Shown in pieces: positions 26,245 to 34,822 of a stretch of DNA of 64,000 nucleotides. Made by a program: the position numbers and the translations under genes. The first letter of the stretch is position 1. Each line of letters begins with the position of its first letter. The stretch is from Paenibacillus sp. yr247 (GTDB lineage Bacteria > Bacillota > Bacilli > Paenibacillales > NBRC-103111): NCBI RefSeq assembly GCF_900103825.1, contig NZ_FNIF01000001.1:1-64000 (forward strand). The letters run 5' to 3'. The notes under the pieces were generated by a model. The model did no database searches and was not told the origin of the DNA. It worked only from the letters and a program-made list of their open reading frames with translations.

Positions 26245-27381
26245 TTAATCGGCATCCGCGTTCAGGATCTCTACGTCGAAATGCGGAACGATCGGCAATT
26301 GCGGATAGTCTTTGCGCCAATTTAAAGACTTCCATATGTTCGGATGGAACGCCTTTATTTGCATGCCAATGCCGAGAGCGTCGCAATTCGCTTTTTGCAA
26401 AACCTTGATCGTCGCTGCCGCCGTTTCCTCCAAATGAGTGGCCAATTCTTTTTCCATTCGCTCTACGTAATCAGACTTTAGCAAATGAATTTCTTGGCCA
26501 AGCTCGATAACATTAATTTTCAAACGAACCCTGATGCCTACCTCCGGCAATCCGCTCGCTTCCGAGCGCACGGTGATCTTCGAATCCACTTTTTGGGCGG
26601 AAAACGCATAAGTTGTTCCGTCTACCTGCCCCGTATGCGGTTGTCGTGCCTCCCCGTTTTGTGATAAATTTACGGCAACCTTTTTCTTTCCTTTTCCATG
26701 CCCACCTAAGAACATCACCATTCGAATTTGCTCTTTGCTAAGCTTAACCCCGGTACTCTCGCCTTGACGGAATAATAAGGCGCCGTCCAACTCTAAACCC
26801 GAATCGCTTTGCTTCACCATCGGAAGCAACATATCTTCCAATGGATCTCCATGGGATAGAATAAAATGCATCATGGAAACGGTGGGTATAATTCCGTTTG
26901 TTTTCAAAGACTTATTAAACAAAAACATGTTACGTGCAAATGTTTTGCTCTCGCTCGATTTATTTTTTATAAGCTTAGACACGGACCCTTCGTATACGAC
27001 AACAGAGGTATTGATCGACGTATTGCGGGCGTGGAGCAAAAATGCAAGCTCTTGGAAAGGAGCATTCGCAACGAACTTTTCACTTAATAAAAAAACACCC
27101 GTGTTGATCCCAGAGAATGGACCTCGATCATGGTACACTCCTTGTTCGAAAGCTTCGACTATGTTCCTTCCTTTGAGCTCCGTCGTCTCCGAAAACGGCT
27201 CCCCTCCTCCTTGCCCCGCTTTCTTTAGCTTTGTGACGACGAAATTGAGCAGGACGCCCCCGCTCTTCTCGTCCAAGTCAACACCGGCAATGTCCACCAG
27301 ATTAAGATCGCGCAGCGGCAAGCGATCCCAGCAGCCGGTCAACAGCAGCAGCGACAAAATGACGATTGCTGCTTTTTTCAT
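26245..27381 (-). CDS. Spore germination protein Ger(x)C, lipoprotein
   Basis: 378 residues. A lipoprotein signal peptide ends in LLLLTGCWDRLPLRDLNLVD; the cysteine is at about residue 17. The CWDRxxLxDL motif is diagnostic of GerC-type subunits. The C-terminal domain (about 220-370) contains LKINVIELGQEIHLLKSDYV and the terminal WKSLNWRKDYPQ. It is the outer-surface lipoprotein of the germinant receptor in the spore inner membrane. Last gene of the operon, start overlapping gerB by four bases. Confidence 0.93.
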   Translation of the reverse strand: MKKAAIVILSLLLLTGCWDRLPLRDLNLVDIAGVDLDEKSGGVLLNFVVTKLKKAGQGGGEPFSETTELKGRNIVEAFEQGVYHDRGPFSGINTGVFLLSEKFVANAPFQELAFLLHARNTSINTSVVVYEGSVSKLIKNKSSESKTFARNMFLFNKSLKTNGIIPTVSMMHFILSHGDPLEDMLLPMVKQSDSGLELDGALLFRQGESTGVKLSKEQIRMVMFLGGHGKGKKKVAVNLSQNGEARQPHTGQVDGTTYAFSAQKVDSKITVRSEASGLPEVGIRVRLKINVIELGQEIHLLKSDYVERMEKELATHLEETAAATIKVLQKANCDALGIGMQIKAFHPNIWKSLNWRKDYPQLPIVPHFDVEILNADAD

Positions 27382-28475
27382 CCTACACCCGCCTTTCCCC
27401 GTACAAGTGAAGTAAGCAACAGCACGGTCGGCACAATCATAATGAAAAACATCGAAGACATATCATGGTATTTGATAAATCGGAAAATCCATTGCCGGTC
27501 GGAGCCCCATATCCCGATCGAGAAGCAGACGAATGCCAACATCCATACGAGAAGCGGATGGTTTCGGATTTCTTTGCTCCGGATGAAAGCCAAATGACGG
27601 GCGGACAAAAACAGATAAACATAAACGGTTACCGTGGTCACGCTGAACCAAATCGTCATGAATAGAATATCGAGGCTTTGCACGATAGGCCATCGAAATT
27701 GCCGTAGAATGAACACCATCGGCTCGGCAATGGACTTCTGTTGGTTTTCGCTGAAGTTGTACGTCACAATGAACGAAATCATGACGTAAAAAAAGGTCGT
27801 AAATCCATTGGCGACAGACATGGCGATCATGATATCCTTCTTCTTGCGGCATTTTACGAAAGGAAAAACGTACAGAAGAAGCTCATATCCCGCGTATGCC
27901 CACACGGAAGGAATAGCATCCTTCATAATCGCTCCGATCCCATGACTACCGATCGGCAGAAAATGACGCAGGTCCCCTTTTCCCGTACCACTTATAAATA
28001 CGATCACAAAACAAATCAGAAACATGAACATAATCGTCTGTGTAATTGTGACCACCGACCGGAGCGTAGAAGAAGCGATATATGCGGCGATCGCTGTCGA
28101 AATCCCGATGATCACAAACCAAGGGGTCGTAAATAACACCCATCGGTTGATGATATCGGAGTAAGTGACAAGGACCATTAGACTCGACTGGGCGAAGAAC
28201 AAGGCAATCAAGACGTTCAGGACCGACCCGAGCGGCTTTCCAACGATCGCGAATATATATTGGGGCAACGGCCGATCGGCATATCTTTTGCTAAGCTGAT
28301 AGATGATCAGGATGACGACTTGAGCCATCCCCCCCCCGATCAATAAGGACATCCACGAATCGTAACCCGAGTGTTTAGATTCTGCGATGGGGATCGTTAA
28401 AACGTGAGCGCCGATTTGGGTCAAAATCACGAGACAAATAAGCTGTTGAAGGGATAGCTTCTCCATGCGGATCAT
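27378..28475 (-). CDS. Spore germination protein GerB-type permease
   Basis: 365 residues with about ten hydrophobic helices of the amino acid-polyamine transporter fold. The N-terminus LSLQQLICLVILTQIGAHVL and GYDSWMSLLIGGGMAQVVI are typical GerB signatures. In known receptors this subunit binds the germinant, often an amino acid. Four-base overlaps with both neighbours indicate translational coupling. Confidence 0.93.
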   Translation of the reverse strand: MIRMEKLSLQQLICLVILTQIGAHVLTIPIAESKHSGYDSWMSLLIGGGMAQVVILIIYQLSKRYADRPLPQYIFAIVGKPLGSVLNVLIALFFAQSSLMVLVTYSDIINRWVLFTTPWFVIIGISTAIAAYIASSTLRSVVTITQTIMFMFLICFVIVFISGTGKGDLRHFLPIGSHGIGAIMKDAIPSVWAYAGYELLLYVFPFVKCRKKKDIMIAMSVANGFTTFFYVMISFIVTYNFSENQQKSIAEPMVFILRQFRWPIVQSLDILFMTIWFSVTTVTVYVYLFLSARHLAFIRSKEIRNHPLLVWMLAFVCFSIGIWGSDRQWIFRFIKYHDMSSMFFIMIVPTVLLLTSLVRGKAGVG

Positions 28476-29914
28476 TCGGTCTTTCCTCCCGATGCCTTTA
28501 TTCTCGTCTCGTCTTGCGCCAGGCTTTCCTTCGGACGTTTTTTCAAGCTCCGGAGCGGCCCTCTGAATATCGTGTCCCTGATCGAATCCCCGCTAAAACC
28601 CGAGTAAAAAAACGGAATGCCCATCGTATGCAACCGGGCCAAATGCGTCAGCACCAAGAGTAAGTAAAGCTCAAAGCCGATCAGTCCGAAGGTCGCGGAC
28701 AAGACGATAGACGGGTACGGCAATAGACGGGCCGCGATACTCATTTCATAGGATGGAATGATAAAAGAAGCAACTGCCGTAAACGCTATTACGACGACCA
28801 TCATCGTGGAAATCAGATTGGACTGTACGACAACGGTACCGATCACGATACCGCCGACGACGCCGATCGTCTGCCCGATCGGGCTTGAGAGACGGACGGT
28901 TGCCTCCCGCAGGATTTCGAGCGTGACTAGCATGAAAATCGCTTCGAGTACTGGAGGCATCCCGACGTATTGCATGGAGCTTTGCAGAGTCAGCAAGATT
29001 TCGAACGGGATAATGCGAGGGTCAAAGGTGACAAGGGCCACGTAAGCGCCGGGCAAGCTGATCGCAAGAATAAAGGAGACGACCCGAAGAAACCGTAAGG
29101 TGCTGCCGAACAGCCAGTTGATTTGATAATCGTCGGGGCTTTGGAAGAACGCCCAGAACGAAACCGGAACCATAAGGCAATCGGGTGAACCGTCGGTCAA
29201 AATCGCGATTTTCCCATCCATCAGGTAAGACCTTACCCGGTCCGGTCTTTCGGATACGAGTATTTGCGGAAACAGCGAAAACTTTCTCTCTTGGATCAAC
29301 TCTTTGAGAAAACCGGGCGCTTCGACGTAATCGATGTCGATGCTCCCGATCCTGCGCTCAAACTCCATTACGACGTCTTCGTTGGCGACGGAACGCAAGT
29401 AAAGGACGGCGACTCTCGTATCCGATCTGCGACCGAGTTGATAGTACTTTACGACAAGATCGGGCGTCGCGATCAGCTTGCGCATCAAATTGAGATTGGT
29501 ATCCAACTTTTCGATCAATGCTTCGTTGGAACCGCGCAGCACGCGTTCGTTCACCGGAATGTTGACCGAGCGTTCTTTTTTCAGCTCTGTTCCAAGCAAA
29601 TAGAGCTTCGCTTCGCCATCGATTTGGAGCACCGTCTTCCCTTTCACCAGCGCTTTCGACCCAACCGATAGAATATCCGTCTCGATGTAATCCAGAATGG
29701 ACACGGCTTCGCGGACGCTGACGGCGTCCGTGTGATGAAGCAAAGGGCGAATAATATGGTCTTGCACAACGTCAAAATTGATCATTGTATCTAAATAAAA
29801 AAGTCGGAAATGGCAGTCGTCGACAGCGAAATCACTCGATTTGAAGTCGGAGCTTTGTGATAGCATTTCCTTCAGCGACTTCTCGGTATTATCTAGAGAT
29901 GGATCAGCTTTCAA
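28472..29914 (-). CDS. Spore germination protein GerA-type subunit
   Basis: 480 residues. The N-terminal cytoplasmic half contains FRLFYLDTMINFDVVQDHII and the conserved RSDTRVAVLYLRSVANEDVV. The middle has RPDRVRSYLMDGKIAILTDG and PDDYQINWLFGSTLRFLRVV, followed by 4-5 membrane helices with PPVLEAIFMLVTLEILREAT. All are standard for GerA subunits. A TTG start follows AGAGGAG; no better ATG exists. In the receptor it works with the B and C subunits to trigger ion release at germination. The operon is expected to be forespore-specific, but a clear sigma-G promoter could not be picked out. Confidence 0.93.
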   Translation of the reverse strand: MKADPSLDNTEKSLKEMLSQSSDFKSSDFAVDDCHFRLFYLDTMINFDVVQDHIIRPLLHHTDAVSVREAVSILDYIETDILSVGSKALVKGKTVLQIDGEAKLYLLGTELKKERSVNIPVNERVLRGSNEALIEKLDTNLNLMRKLIATPDLVVKYYQLGRRSDTRVAVLYLRSVANEDVVMEFERRIGSIDIDYVEAPGFLKELIQERKFSLFPQILVSERPDRVRSYLMDGKIAILTDGSPDCLMVPVSFWAFFQSPDDYQINWLFGSTLRFLRVVSFILAISLPGAYVALVTFDPRIIPFEILLTLQSSMQYVGMPPVLEAIFMLVTLEILREATVRLSSPIGQTIGVVGGIVIGTVVVQSNLISTMMVVVIAFTAVASFIIPSYEMSIAARLLPYPSIVLSATFGLIGFELYLLLVLTHLARLHTMGIPFFYSGFSGDSIRDTIFRGPLRSLKKRPKESLAQDETRIKASGGKTE

Positions 29915-29962
29915 TAAAGATCTCCTCTTCTCACGAAATTTTTCCTTATTTTACACTCATAC

Positions 29963-29998
29963 TCCTATTCCTATTCCGATTCCTATTCCTATTCCTAT
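29963..29998. repeat. Hexamer tandem repeat before the ger operon
   Basis: Six units of TCCTAT (one as TCCGAT) lie about 50 bases upstream of the gerA-type start, with a run of nine G at 30017-30025 further out. Both are prone to slippage and lie in the promoter/leader region of the ger operon. Confidence 0.7.
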
Positions 29999-30097
29999 CT
30001 GATGGAGCGATCTCGCGGGGGGGGGTACTTTCAAGCATTTTGACCTGCTCTTTTTCGCAGAAAGGGCTATGCGTATCCATCGACCGACTATGAGTAA

Positions 30098-30256
30098 ATT
30101 CGTATTCAAGTTCATAAAGGCGATTCTGTCAAGCAGGGGATGGTGATAGCACTTATGGGCAGCACCGGAAAGTCTACAGCACGTCACCTGCACATCTCTG
30201 TGATCGTCAATGGGGCGTATGTAAATCCGGCCCAATTCTTAACACCTAATCATTAA
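30098..30256 (+). pseudogene. M23 (LytM) peptidase 3' fragment
   Basis: The frame encodes IQVHKGDSVKQGMVIALMGS then TARHLHISVIVNGAYVNPAQ, the end of an M23 metallopeptidase domain; HLHISV corresponds to the PHLHFE zinc/catalytic motif. A stop precedes it and no start codon exists. The first two thirds of the gene, including the H-x(n)-D part, are missing, probably lost at the ger operon junction. Confidence 0.7.
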
Positions 30257-30274
30257 GAAGGACGTGGAAGCGAT

Positions 30275-30560
30275 ATGAGAATGATCAAGTATCTCATTAT
30301 TGCCTGGCTGGTACTGCTTCTTGCTGTATTGGTGATTCCTCTATTGGTGAATCACAATAAGCTTGGTAACCCTATTCCTCGAGCAAACACTGAGAAGAAT
30401 ACTGAATGTAAGCAGCATTTCCCACAAAACCCTGAAGAGATCGAGACTTAAAGATACCATTACGCATTTTTTGGATTCCATCAATAACGGTGATATCGAA
30501 ACTGTAGTAAGCTATATTGAGCCATTATTTACTACTTCTCAGATCATTACCTCTTTTTAA
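30275..30560 (+). pseudogene. Membrane-anchored protein, frameshifted and truncated
   Basis: An ATG after GGACGTGGAAG starts a 58-residue frame with one membrane helix (MIKYLIIAWLVLLLAVLVIP) and a stop at 30451. Coding character then continues in another frame as LKDTITHFLDSINNGDIETV and SYIEPLFTTSQIITSF, up to 30560. The two parts read as one anchored protein with a frameshift, and its end runs into the convergent gene. A start 18 bases after the M23 fragment suggests a former operon. Family not known. Confidence 0.45.
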
Positions 30561-31212
30561 CTTCTTTCCGCCATAATATCCATGCAAGCATTCCCATTGA
30601 AATGACCGTTCCTGCTAATCCAAGTCCCATGTCTTTTTGAGTGTCGAGGACATCTCCTTGCAGACCGATATATTCCCCGCCTTTTTGCCCAGCCACAAAG
30701 GAGGCCCCCATTTCTAAGATTTCGAAACAGGCGCTCCAACTGAGAACGACTGCCGCGGGAATGGCATAAGACCAAAAACCGCGCTGTGCGGCGGCCCGGG
30801 TTAGCAATTCACGGACTGGATATGCACAGAACAAACCGAATGCGAAATGAACGACACGATCGTAGTAGCTTCTCTGGGTATGAAACGAAGCTTTCAGCCA
30901 CATGTCGAAAGGTGTGCCCTGATATGTATAATGAGCCGCATAGGTATGTGAGCAAAGAAAAATAAATATGAGCAAATAGGAAAAGTTGGAGAAACGGAAA
31001 ACTTTATAAGTGAAAACAAGGACAAGCTCGACACCAACGGGAAGCAAACTTTCCATAAGCCATAGCATCCGGTCAGACGGAGAGATGGCCATGAATCCCC
31101 AATACACGGCAAAAACGAAGATCATTAGGTGCAGTGACCAATTGCGGGAAAACGGTATGTTCGGGTTCGTCATCATGTTCGTCTGTTCCTTATACATAGA
31201 ATTCTTAATCAT
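30547..31212 (-). CDS. DUF2238 (YjdF-like) membrane protein
   Basis: 221 residues, ATG six bases after AAGGTGG. Five to six helices are visible. The order HTYAAHYTYQGTPFDMWLKA, YYDRVVHFAFGLFCAYPVRE and ACFEILEMGASFVAGQKGGE followed by GDVLDTQKDM is diagnostic of the DUF2238/YjdF family. Conserved His, Asp and Glu residues face the membrane, so a catalytic role is possible, but none is established. It overlaps the end of the decayed gene on the other strand by 14 bases. Confidence 0.85.
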   Translation of the reverse strand: MIKNSMYKEQTNMMTNPNIPFSRNWSLHLMIFVFAVYWGFMAISPSDRMLWLMESLLPVGVELVLVFTYKVFRFSNFSYLLIFIFLCSHTYAAHYTYQGTPFDMWLKASFHTQRSYYDRVVHFAFGLFCAYPVRELLTRAAAQRGFWSYAIPAAVVLSWSACFEILEMGASFVAGQKGGEYIGLQGDVLDTQKDMGLGLAGTVISMGMLAWILWRKEVKKR

Positions 31213-31399
31213 AAAAGTCCACCTTTCTTTGTTATACTTTGGGAAACTAATGAGTTGATTTACATAGTGTAGACAAATATGTAAACATGATGCAGATTAT
31301 TTATGCCGGACACGTTTGCCGCCTATTGGATCATCTACGTTTAGTCTTTGGTCATATTTTTCCTTCAGACGCTTATGATGAAATGGGGGCTGAAAATCA

Positions 31400-31939
31400 G
31401 TGGACGACCGAATACATGAAAATCTAAAGTGCGTACCGTTTGGCATCCGCATAATCGCCTTTTTGTGGGATTATGTTATCATTTTGGGCTACATCATCCT
31501 GTTGATAGGAGTATCTTTTCTTGTACGACCGTTGGTGATTCCGCTGTTTACGACAAATGCTTTGTTAGCGGAGATCACTGGGTTTCTATTCATTACACTG
31601 CCTGTATATCTTTATTTTGCTGTCTGTGAGGGGTCGAAATCACATGCAACATGGGGTAAACGAAAAATGGGGGTTGTGGTGGCTGACATTTACGGTCAAC
31701 CAATCGGATTCGGATTTTCGCTTTTTCGTTCTGCACTTAAATTTCTCCCTTGGGAGCTAGCCCATTTCACCATTTGGCACATGGTGATTCCTTCTGAGTA
31801 CCCCAATTATTTAATTTATTCATTATTGGGGACGGTCTACGGTCTGGTTCTTATTTATTTGATAAGTCCATTATGGAACAAAAATAAACAAACTGTTTAT
31901 GACTCTATCGTGGGGACTGTTATAAGGTACAAAGATTAA
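31400..31939 (+). CDS. RDD family membrane protein
   Basis: 179 residues, GTG start nine bases after GGGGGCT. The RDD family pattern is seen as FGIRIIAFLWDYVIILGYII (the R..a...D element), then helices, then SHATWGKRKMGVVVADIYGQ, the conserved T-x-G-K-R element, and a last helix with YGLVLIYLISPLWNK ending in TVYDSIVGTVI. RDD proteins are thought to act in transport or envelope processes, some as sodium/proton antiporters; the role here is open. Confidence 0.88.
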   Translation: MDDRIHENLKCVPFGIRIIAFLWDYVIILGYIILLIGVSFLVRPLVIPLFTTNALLAEITGFLFITLPVYLYFAVCEGSKSHATWGKRKMGVVVADIYGQPIGFGFSLFRSALKFLPWELAHFTIWHMVIPSEYPNYLIYSLLGTVYGLVLIYLISPLWNKNKQTVYDSIVGTVIRYKD

Positions 31940-32090
31940 GGATTCATGGAGCCCCACTCTCAATTGTTGCCCGACAGATTCTCCATAGAGGGAGGTTAAT
32001 GCAACTCAAAATAATCAACTTGTACCCGAACTAATTAAACGTGATAAAATAATGGTGATTTGCAGTTGAAAAAATGAGGAGTGTTAGGCA

Positions 32091-32390
32091 TTGTCTCAAC
32101 TTGAGTTTTTGGCTATTGCCAAACCAAAGCGTGAGAATTGGTTGGCAACAATGACACCGGAAGAAAAGATGGTCATGGGAGAGCATCTTGAGTATGTTCG
32201 ACGAATGTTTTCAGAAGGAAAGGTTGTTTTGTCTGGTCCTTGTTTAGATGGGACTTATGGGATTATTATTTATAAAGCTGACTCCCCAGAATCCGCTCAA
32301 AAAATGTATGAAAATGATCCTGCAGTTAAAGCAGGTATTATGGATACTGAGCTACATCCGTACAAAGTAGGGGTAATGGAAGGGCGTTAA
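32091..32390 (+). CDS. YCII-related protein
   Basis: 99 residues, TTG start (MSQLEFLAIAKPKRENW) after GAGGAGTG. The YciI-like ferredoxin fold is indicated by MGEHLEYVRRMFSEGKVVLS followed by GPCLDGTYGIIIYKADSPES and the terminal MDTELHPYKVG. YciI proteins are small cytosolic enzymes or sensors with a conserved His-Asp pair; here HLEY and the later acidic residues fit. Function unknown. A palindromic element with terminator potential follows. Confidence 0.85.
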   Translation: MSQLEFLAIAKPKRENWLATMTPEEKMVMGEHLEYVRRMFSEGKVVLSGPCLDGTYGIIIYKADSPESAQKMYENDPAVKAGIMDTELHPYKVGVMEGR

Positions 32391-32442
32391 TGACTACGCT
32401 TTTTTGTGCTAATGAAACATAAGGGCTCAAAAATATGGTATA

Positions 32443-32478
32443 AGAACAGGCTGCCGCGGCTTATCGGCAGACTGTTCT
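32443..32478. repeat. Palindromic element hairpin
   Basis: AGAACAGGCTGCCG pairs with CGGCAGACTGTTCT apart from one position, then TGCTAAGTCG. Same family as at 6361 and 36457. It lies between the YCII gene and the AlaX pseudogene. Confidence 0.6.
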
Positions 32479-32524
32479 GCTAAGTCGTCATGCATTATCA
32501 AGAATAAATCGAGGAAGTGTTAAT

Positions 32525-32921
32525 ATGGTTGAAAAGGTATTTTGGACAAGCCCGTACTTAACCGAATTGGGCACTTGCGTAACTAGAGTAAAAGCTAACG
32601 ATATCACTGTGAACCGAACCATTTTTTATGCTTTTTCCGGCGGAAGTTGTATTAGAATTGGTATATAAGAAATTAAAGGGTATCGAAAAGATAGGCGCTC
32701 ATATCGCTCAAGATAAAGCACGACATAAAGTCATTGAGGCAGACTACGATATTATTAGCGCATTCGATGATGAAGGCAATGGAAGGCGGTACTGGGAGAT
32801 CAAAGGATTTTCAAAAGTTCCATGTGGTGGATCTCACTTGAAGAAAACAGGCGAAATGGGCGTCATTAAACTGAAACGAAATAATATTGTTCCAATAACT
32901 GAAAAGACCTCTATGAAATAA
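32525..32921 (+). pseudogene. Alanyl-tRNA editing protein (AlaX-like), broken
   Basis: The first frame gives MVEKVFWTSPYLTELGTCVT and TIFYAFSGG, the standard AlaX start. The next frame gives FPAEVVLELVYKKLKGIEKI, GAHIAQDKARHKV, ISAFDDEGNGRRYWEIKGFS and KVPCGGSHLKKTGEMGVIKL. The Cys/His zinc motifs CGGSH survive, but about 60 residues after FSGG and about 30 after DKAR are missing, and the frame shifts at the first deletion. Intact relatives remove Ser or Gly from mischarged tRNA-Ala. This copy cannot make a working enzyme. Confidence 0.75.
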
Positions 32922-32984
32922 AGAATAAACAGCGACTTGTTGTCAAAAGGTACGTGCTTAACACTGAATTACCTATAACGAAAT

Positions 32985-33036
32985 GAAAATCAGACCTACA
33001 CCGTTTTAAGGTTGTAAGTCCGATTTTCCTTATTTT
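32985..33036 (+). terminator. Long imperfect hairpin terminator
   Basis: GAAAATCAGACCTACACC pairs with GGTTGTAAGTCCGATTTTC with few mismatches, followed by a T-rich tail. Confidence 0.65.
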
Positions 33037-33187
33037 AAAGGGGGTCTGTTTATATAATAACCATGATTTATTAATCAAAGATTAAAACTAAGTAACGATT
33101 GTGTTAAAAACATAGGTGATAAGAACATCGGTCAATTATCTGTGTGGGGAAAAGAAGTTGGGAGAGAACCTGTTACGGCGAATTTAA

Positions 33188-33547
33188 TTCGAAGAGGACT
33201 CTTCCAGTAAGGGATCCCATTTTCCCGCAAATCCCTTTCATGGGCGGCATGCCTTCATAAAGCCAGGGGCTACTGCCGAAACTTGGGGGCTGCATTTCTT
33301 CGAGCTAGCTAATGCGCAAATTCATTCGCACCCAGAAGCGCTGCAGCGCCTGACCTTTATCCCAGGTGCTTTGCAGCATGTTGCTTTTGCGCTTCAGGAT
33401 GAAGCTGCCAGCCTGCTAATGAGGAGCCGGTTGGAGGACTTCAGTGTTGAAATGACCGCACTACTGAGCAATGGACCGACGAGAAGCTTTGGATTTTTCG
33501 ATAACAACGGCATTCAATTGGAGGCGATATGGCCTAAGCAGCAATAA
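33188..33547 (+). pseudogene. Glyoxalase/VOC-family protein, frameshifted remnant
   Basis: The frame has no start. It reads FHGRHAFIKPGATAETWGLH, FFELANAQIHSHPEALQRLT, FIPGALQHVAFALQDEAASL and FGFFDNNGIQLEAIWP, which is the second half of a VOC (glyoxalase-type) metal-dependent protein. A matching N-terminal piece (REPVTANLIRRGLFQ) lies just upstream in a different frame and ends in a stop. At least one frameshift and a 5' deletion are implied. Confidence 0.65.
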
Positions 33548-33982
33548 TTTCTCAGAAAACTGTTAAGGAAATAATTACTTAAAGCTGAATTATGAAGCTG
33601 CCGTATATGATTCCTAGCTTCATTACGTTAACGGGCAGTTTTGTGAAGTCAGATATTGACATAATCAAGCGAAAAGCAGTCGTCTGAAACCAGACGACTG
33701 CTTTTCATTTTTATTTATTTGCTCCGTTTAAGATACTAAGCGAATTGTTAAGTGCAGATTTGCACTTGCTTGCATCAGGGTTTGCCGAACGAACTGCCGC
33801 TGATACCACGTCAATAATTCCATCAATTTAGATCCATGTTTTTCCATCTATTTTCCTAAGCTTAGGCTCAGATGTGTCCCAATGATGTTCCAAATTGTCA
33901 TTTGTAGTGGGCTGCTTTATAGAAAAAAGTGTATAAACTAAATTTCCACATTTTCATCTTCGTTACACATCGAAGCCAAACA
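33548..33982. other. Intergenic region with element end and terminator
   Basis: GTTAACGGGCAGTTTT at 33628-33643 matches the right-hand end of the palindromic family. No gene is supported up to the NlpC/P60 gene. Confidence 0.45.
33671..33716 (+). terminator. Strong hairpin terminator
   Basis: A perfect 16-bp stem, GAAAAGCAGTCGTCTG / CAGACGACTGCTTTTC, with loop AAAC and a T-rich tail. Confidence 0.85.
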
Positions 33983-34016
33983 AAAACGCCACCCTTAAAG
34001 GTGTGACGTTTATTTA
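33983..34016 (-). terminator. Terminator of the NlpC/P60 gene
   Basis: AAAACGCCACC / GGTGTGACGTTT hairpin directly after the stop codon of the minus-strand gene, with T-rich sequence on that strand. Confidence 0.65.
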
Positions 34017-34020
34017 TTAT

Positions 34021-34482
34021 TTAAAGTACACGGCGTGCCATAGCATAATGGTTACTCCACCAACCGTGATTCATATCTGAGATTGTAACGCCAGGACTAC
34101 CGTAGGTGTGCAGAACTTTACCGTTACCAATGTAGATACCTACATGGTGAATCGGCGAATAAAAGAATACCAAGTCGCCGGGCTGCAGCTGATTCCGCGG
34201 CACGAACTTACCTACTTGCGATTGGGCTCGAGAAGAACGAGGTAAGTTGATACCGTATTTTTTGAATACGGTTTGTGTGAACGAAGAACAGTCAAAAGTA
34301 CGAGTATTTCCTGACGCCGAACCGAATCGATACGGAGTATGCATGTAGTGTTCGCCGGTAGAGATGATATTATCCGAAATCGAAGCAGCGTGAGTTGCTG
34401 TTGGTGAAATCACCATTGCACCGCCTATGAAGACGGATAAACTCAGAGCAAAAGTCGCGATAGCTTTATAGGCTTTTTTCAT
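34021..34482 (-). CDS. Secreted NlpC/P60 endopeptidase
   Basis: 153 residues. Signal peptide: MKKAYKAIATFALSLSVFIG followed by a stretch ending at THA. The catalytic domain covers about 45-153, with the Cys in TRTFDCSSFTQTVFKKYG, the His in HHVGIYIGNGKVLHTYG and the third polar residue in the NHGWWSNH region. Such enzymes cut the D-Glu-meso-DAP bond of wall peptides. No SH3 or LysM wall-binding domain is present, so this is a minimal enzyme. AGGGAGG lies nine bases before the chosen ATG; a longer open frame upstream has none. Confidence 0.9.
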   Translation of the reverse strand: MKKAYKAIATFALSLSVFIGGAMVISPTATHAASISDNIISTGEHYMHTPYRFGSASGNTRTFDCSSFTQTVFKKYGINLPRSSRAQSQVGKFVPRNQLQPGDLVFFYSPIHHVGIYIGNGKVLHTYGSPGVTISDMNHGWWSNHYAMARRVL

Positions 34483-34777
34483 GTTGTGTATCCTCCCTTG
34501 TTGGCTCAATGGCCTTTGTTTTGTTGACCTGTGACCACTATAGCATACATTTAACATCCTATAATTTACCTTAATGTCTGTTAAAGTACTTGCCGCAACG
34601 ATTCAATAGACTTTATTAGAGTTTGCTGAGAACTGCATGAGTTGATTCTTCTTGACTAATAAAAAGGCCAAACGGAATATCCGTCGGGCTACGCCCCAAC
34701 GCTGCTCCATAATTTCAATGACTTTTGGAAATACTGGATTTGTAAGTGTTGTAGTCCGAAGGTTACCAATTTGTATA
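34483..34777. other. Intergenic region upstream of the peptidase
   Basis: No gene is supported. A 63-codon minus-strand frame has some coding-like content (NPVFPKVIEIMEQRWGVARR) but no ribosome site; it may be a worn gene piece. Confidence 0.35.
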
Positions 34778-34818
34778 GATAAAAAAAGGCCCAAGCTTCT
34801 TTAAACAGCTTGGGGCTT
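34778..34818 (-). terminator. Terminator of the phosphodiester glycosidase gene
   Basis: On the minus strand AAGCCCCAAGCT pairs with AGCTTGGGCCTT and is followed by a run of T. Confidence 0.8.
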
Positions 34819-34822
34819 GATA

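Noticed and set aside
29957..30235. Minus-strand frame ending in a Gly-Ile repeat
   Set aside because: The Gly-Ile tail is only the hexamer repeat in translation, and the plus strand holds the M23 fragment.
34603..34794. Possible worn transposase or small gene on the minus strand
   Set aside because: No recognisable domain, no ribosome site, and it overlaps a terminator.
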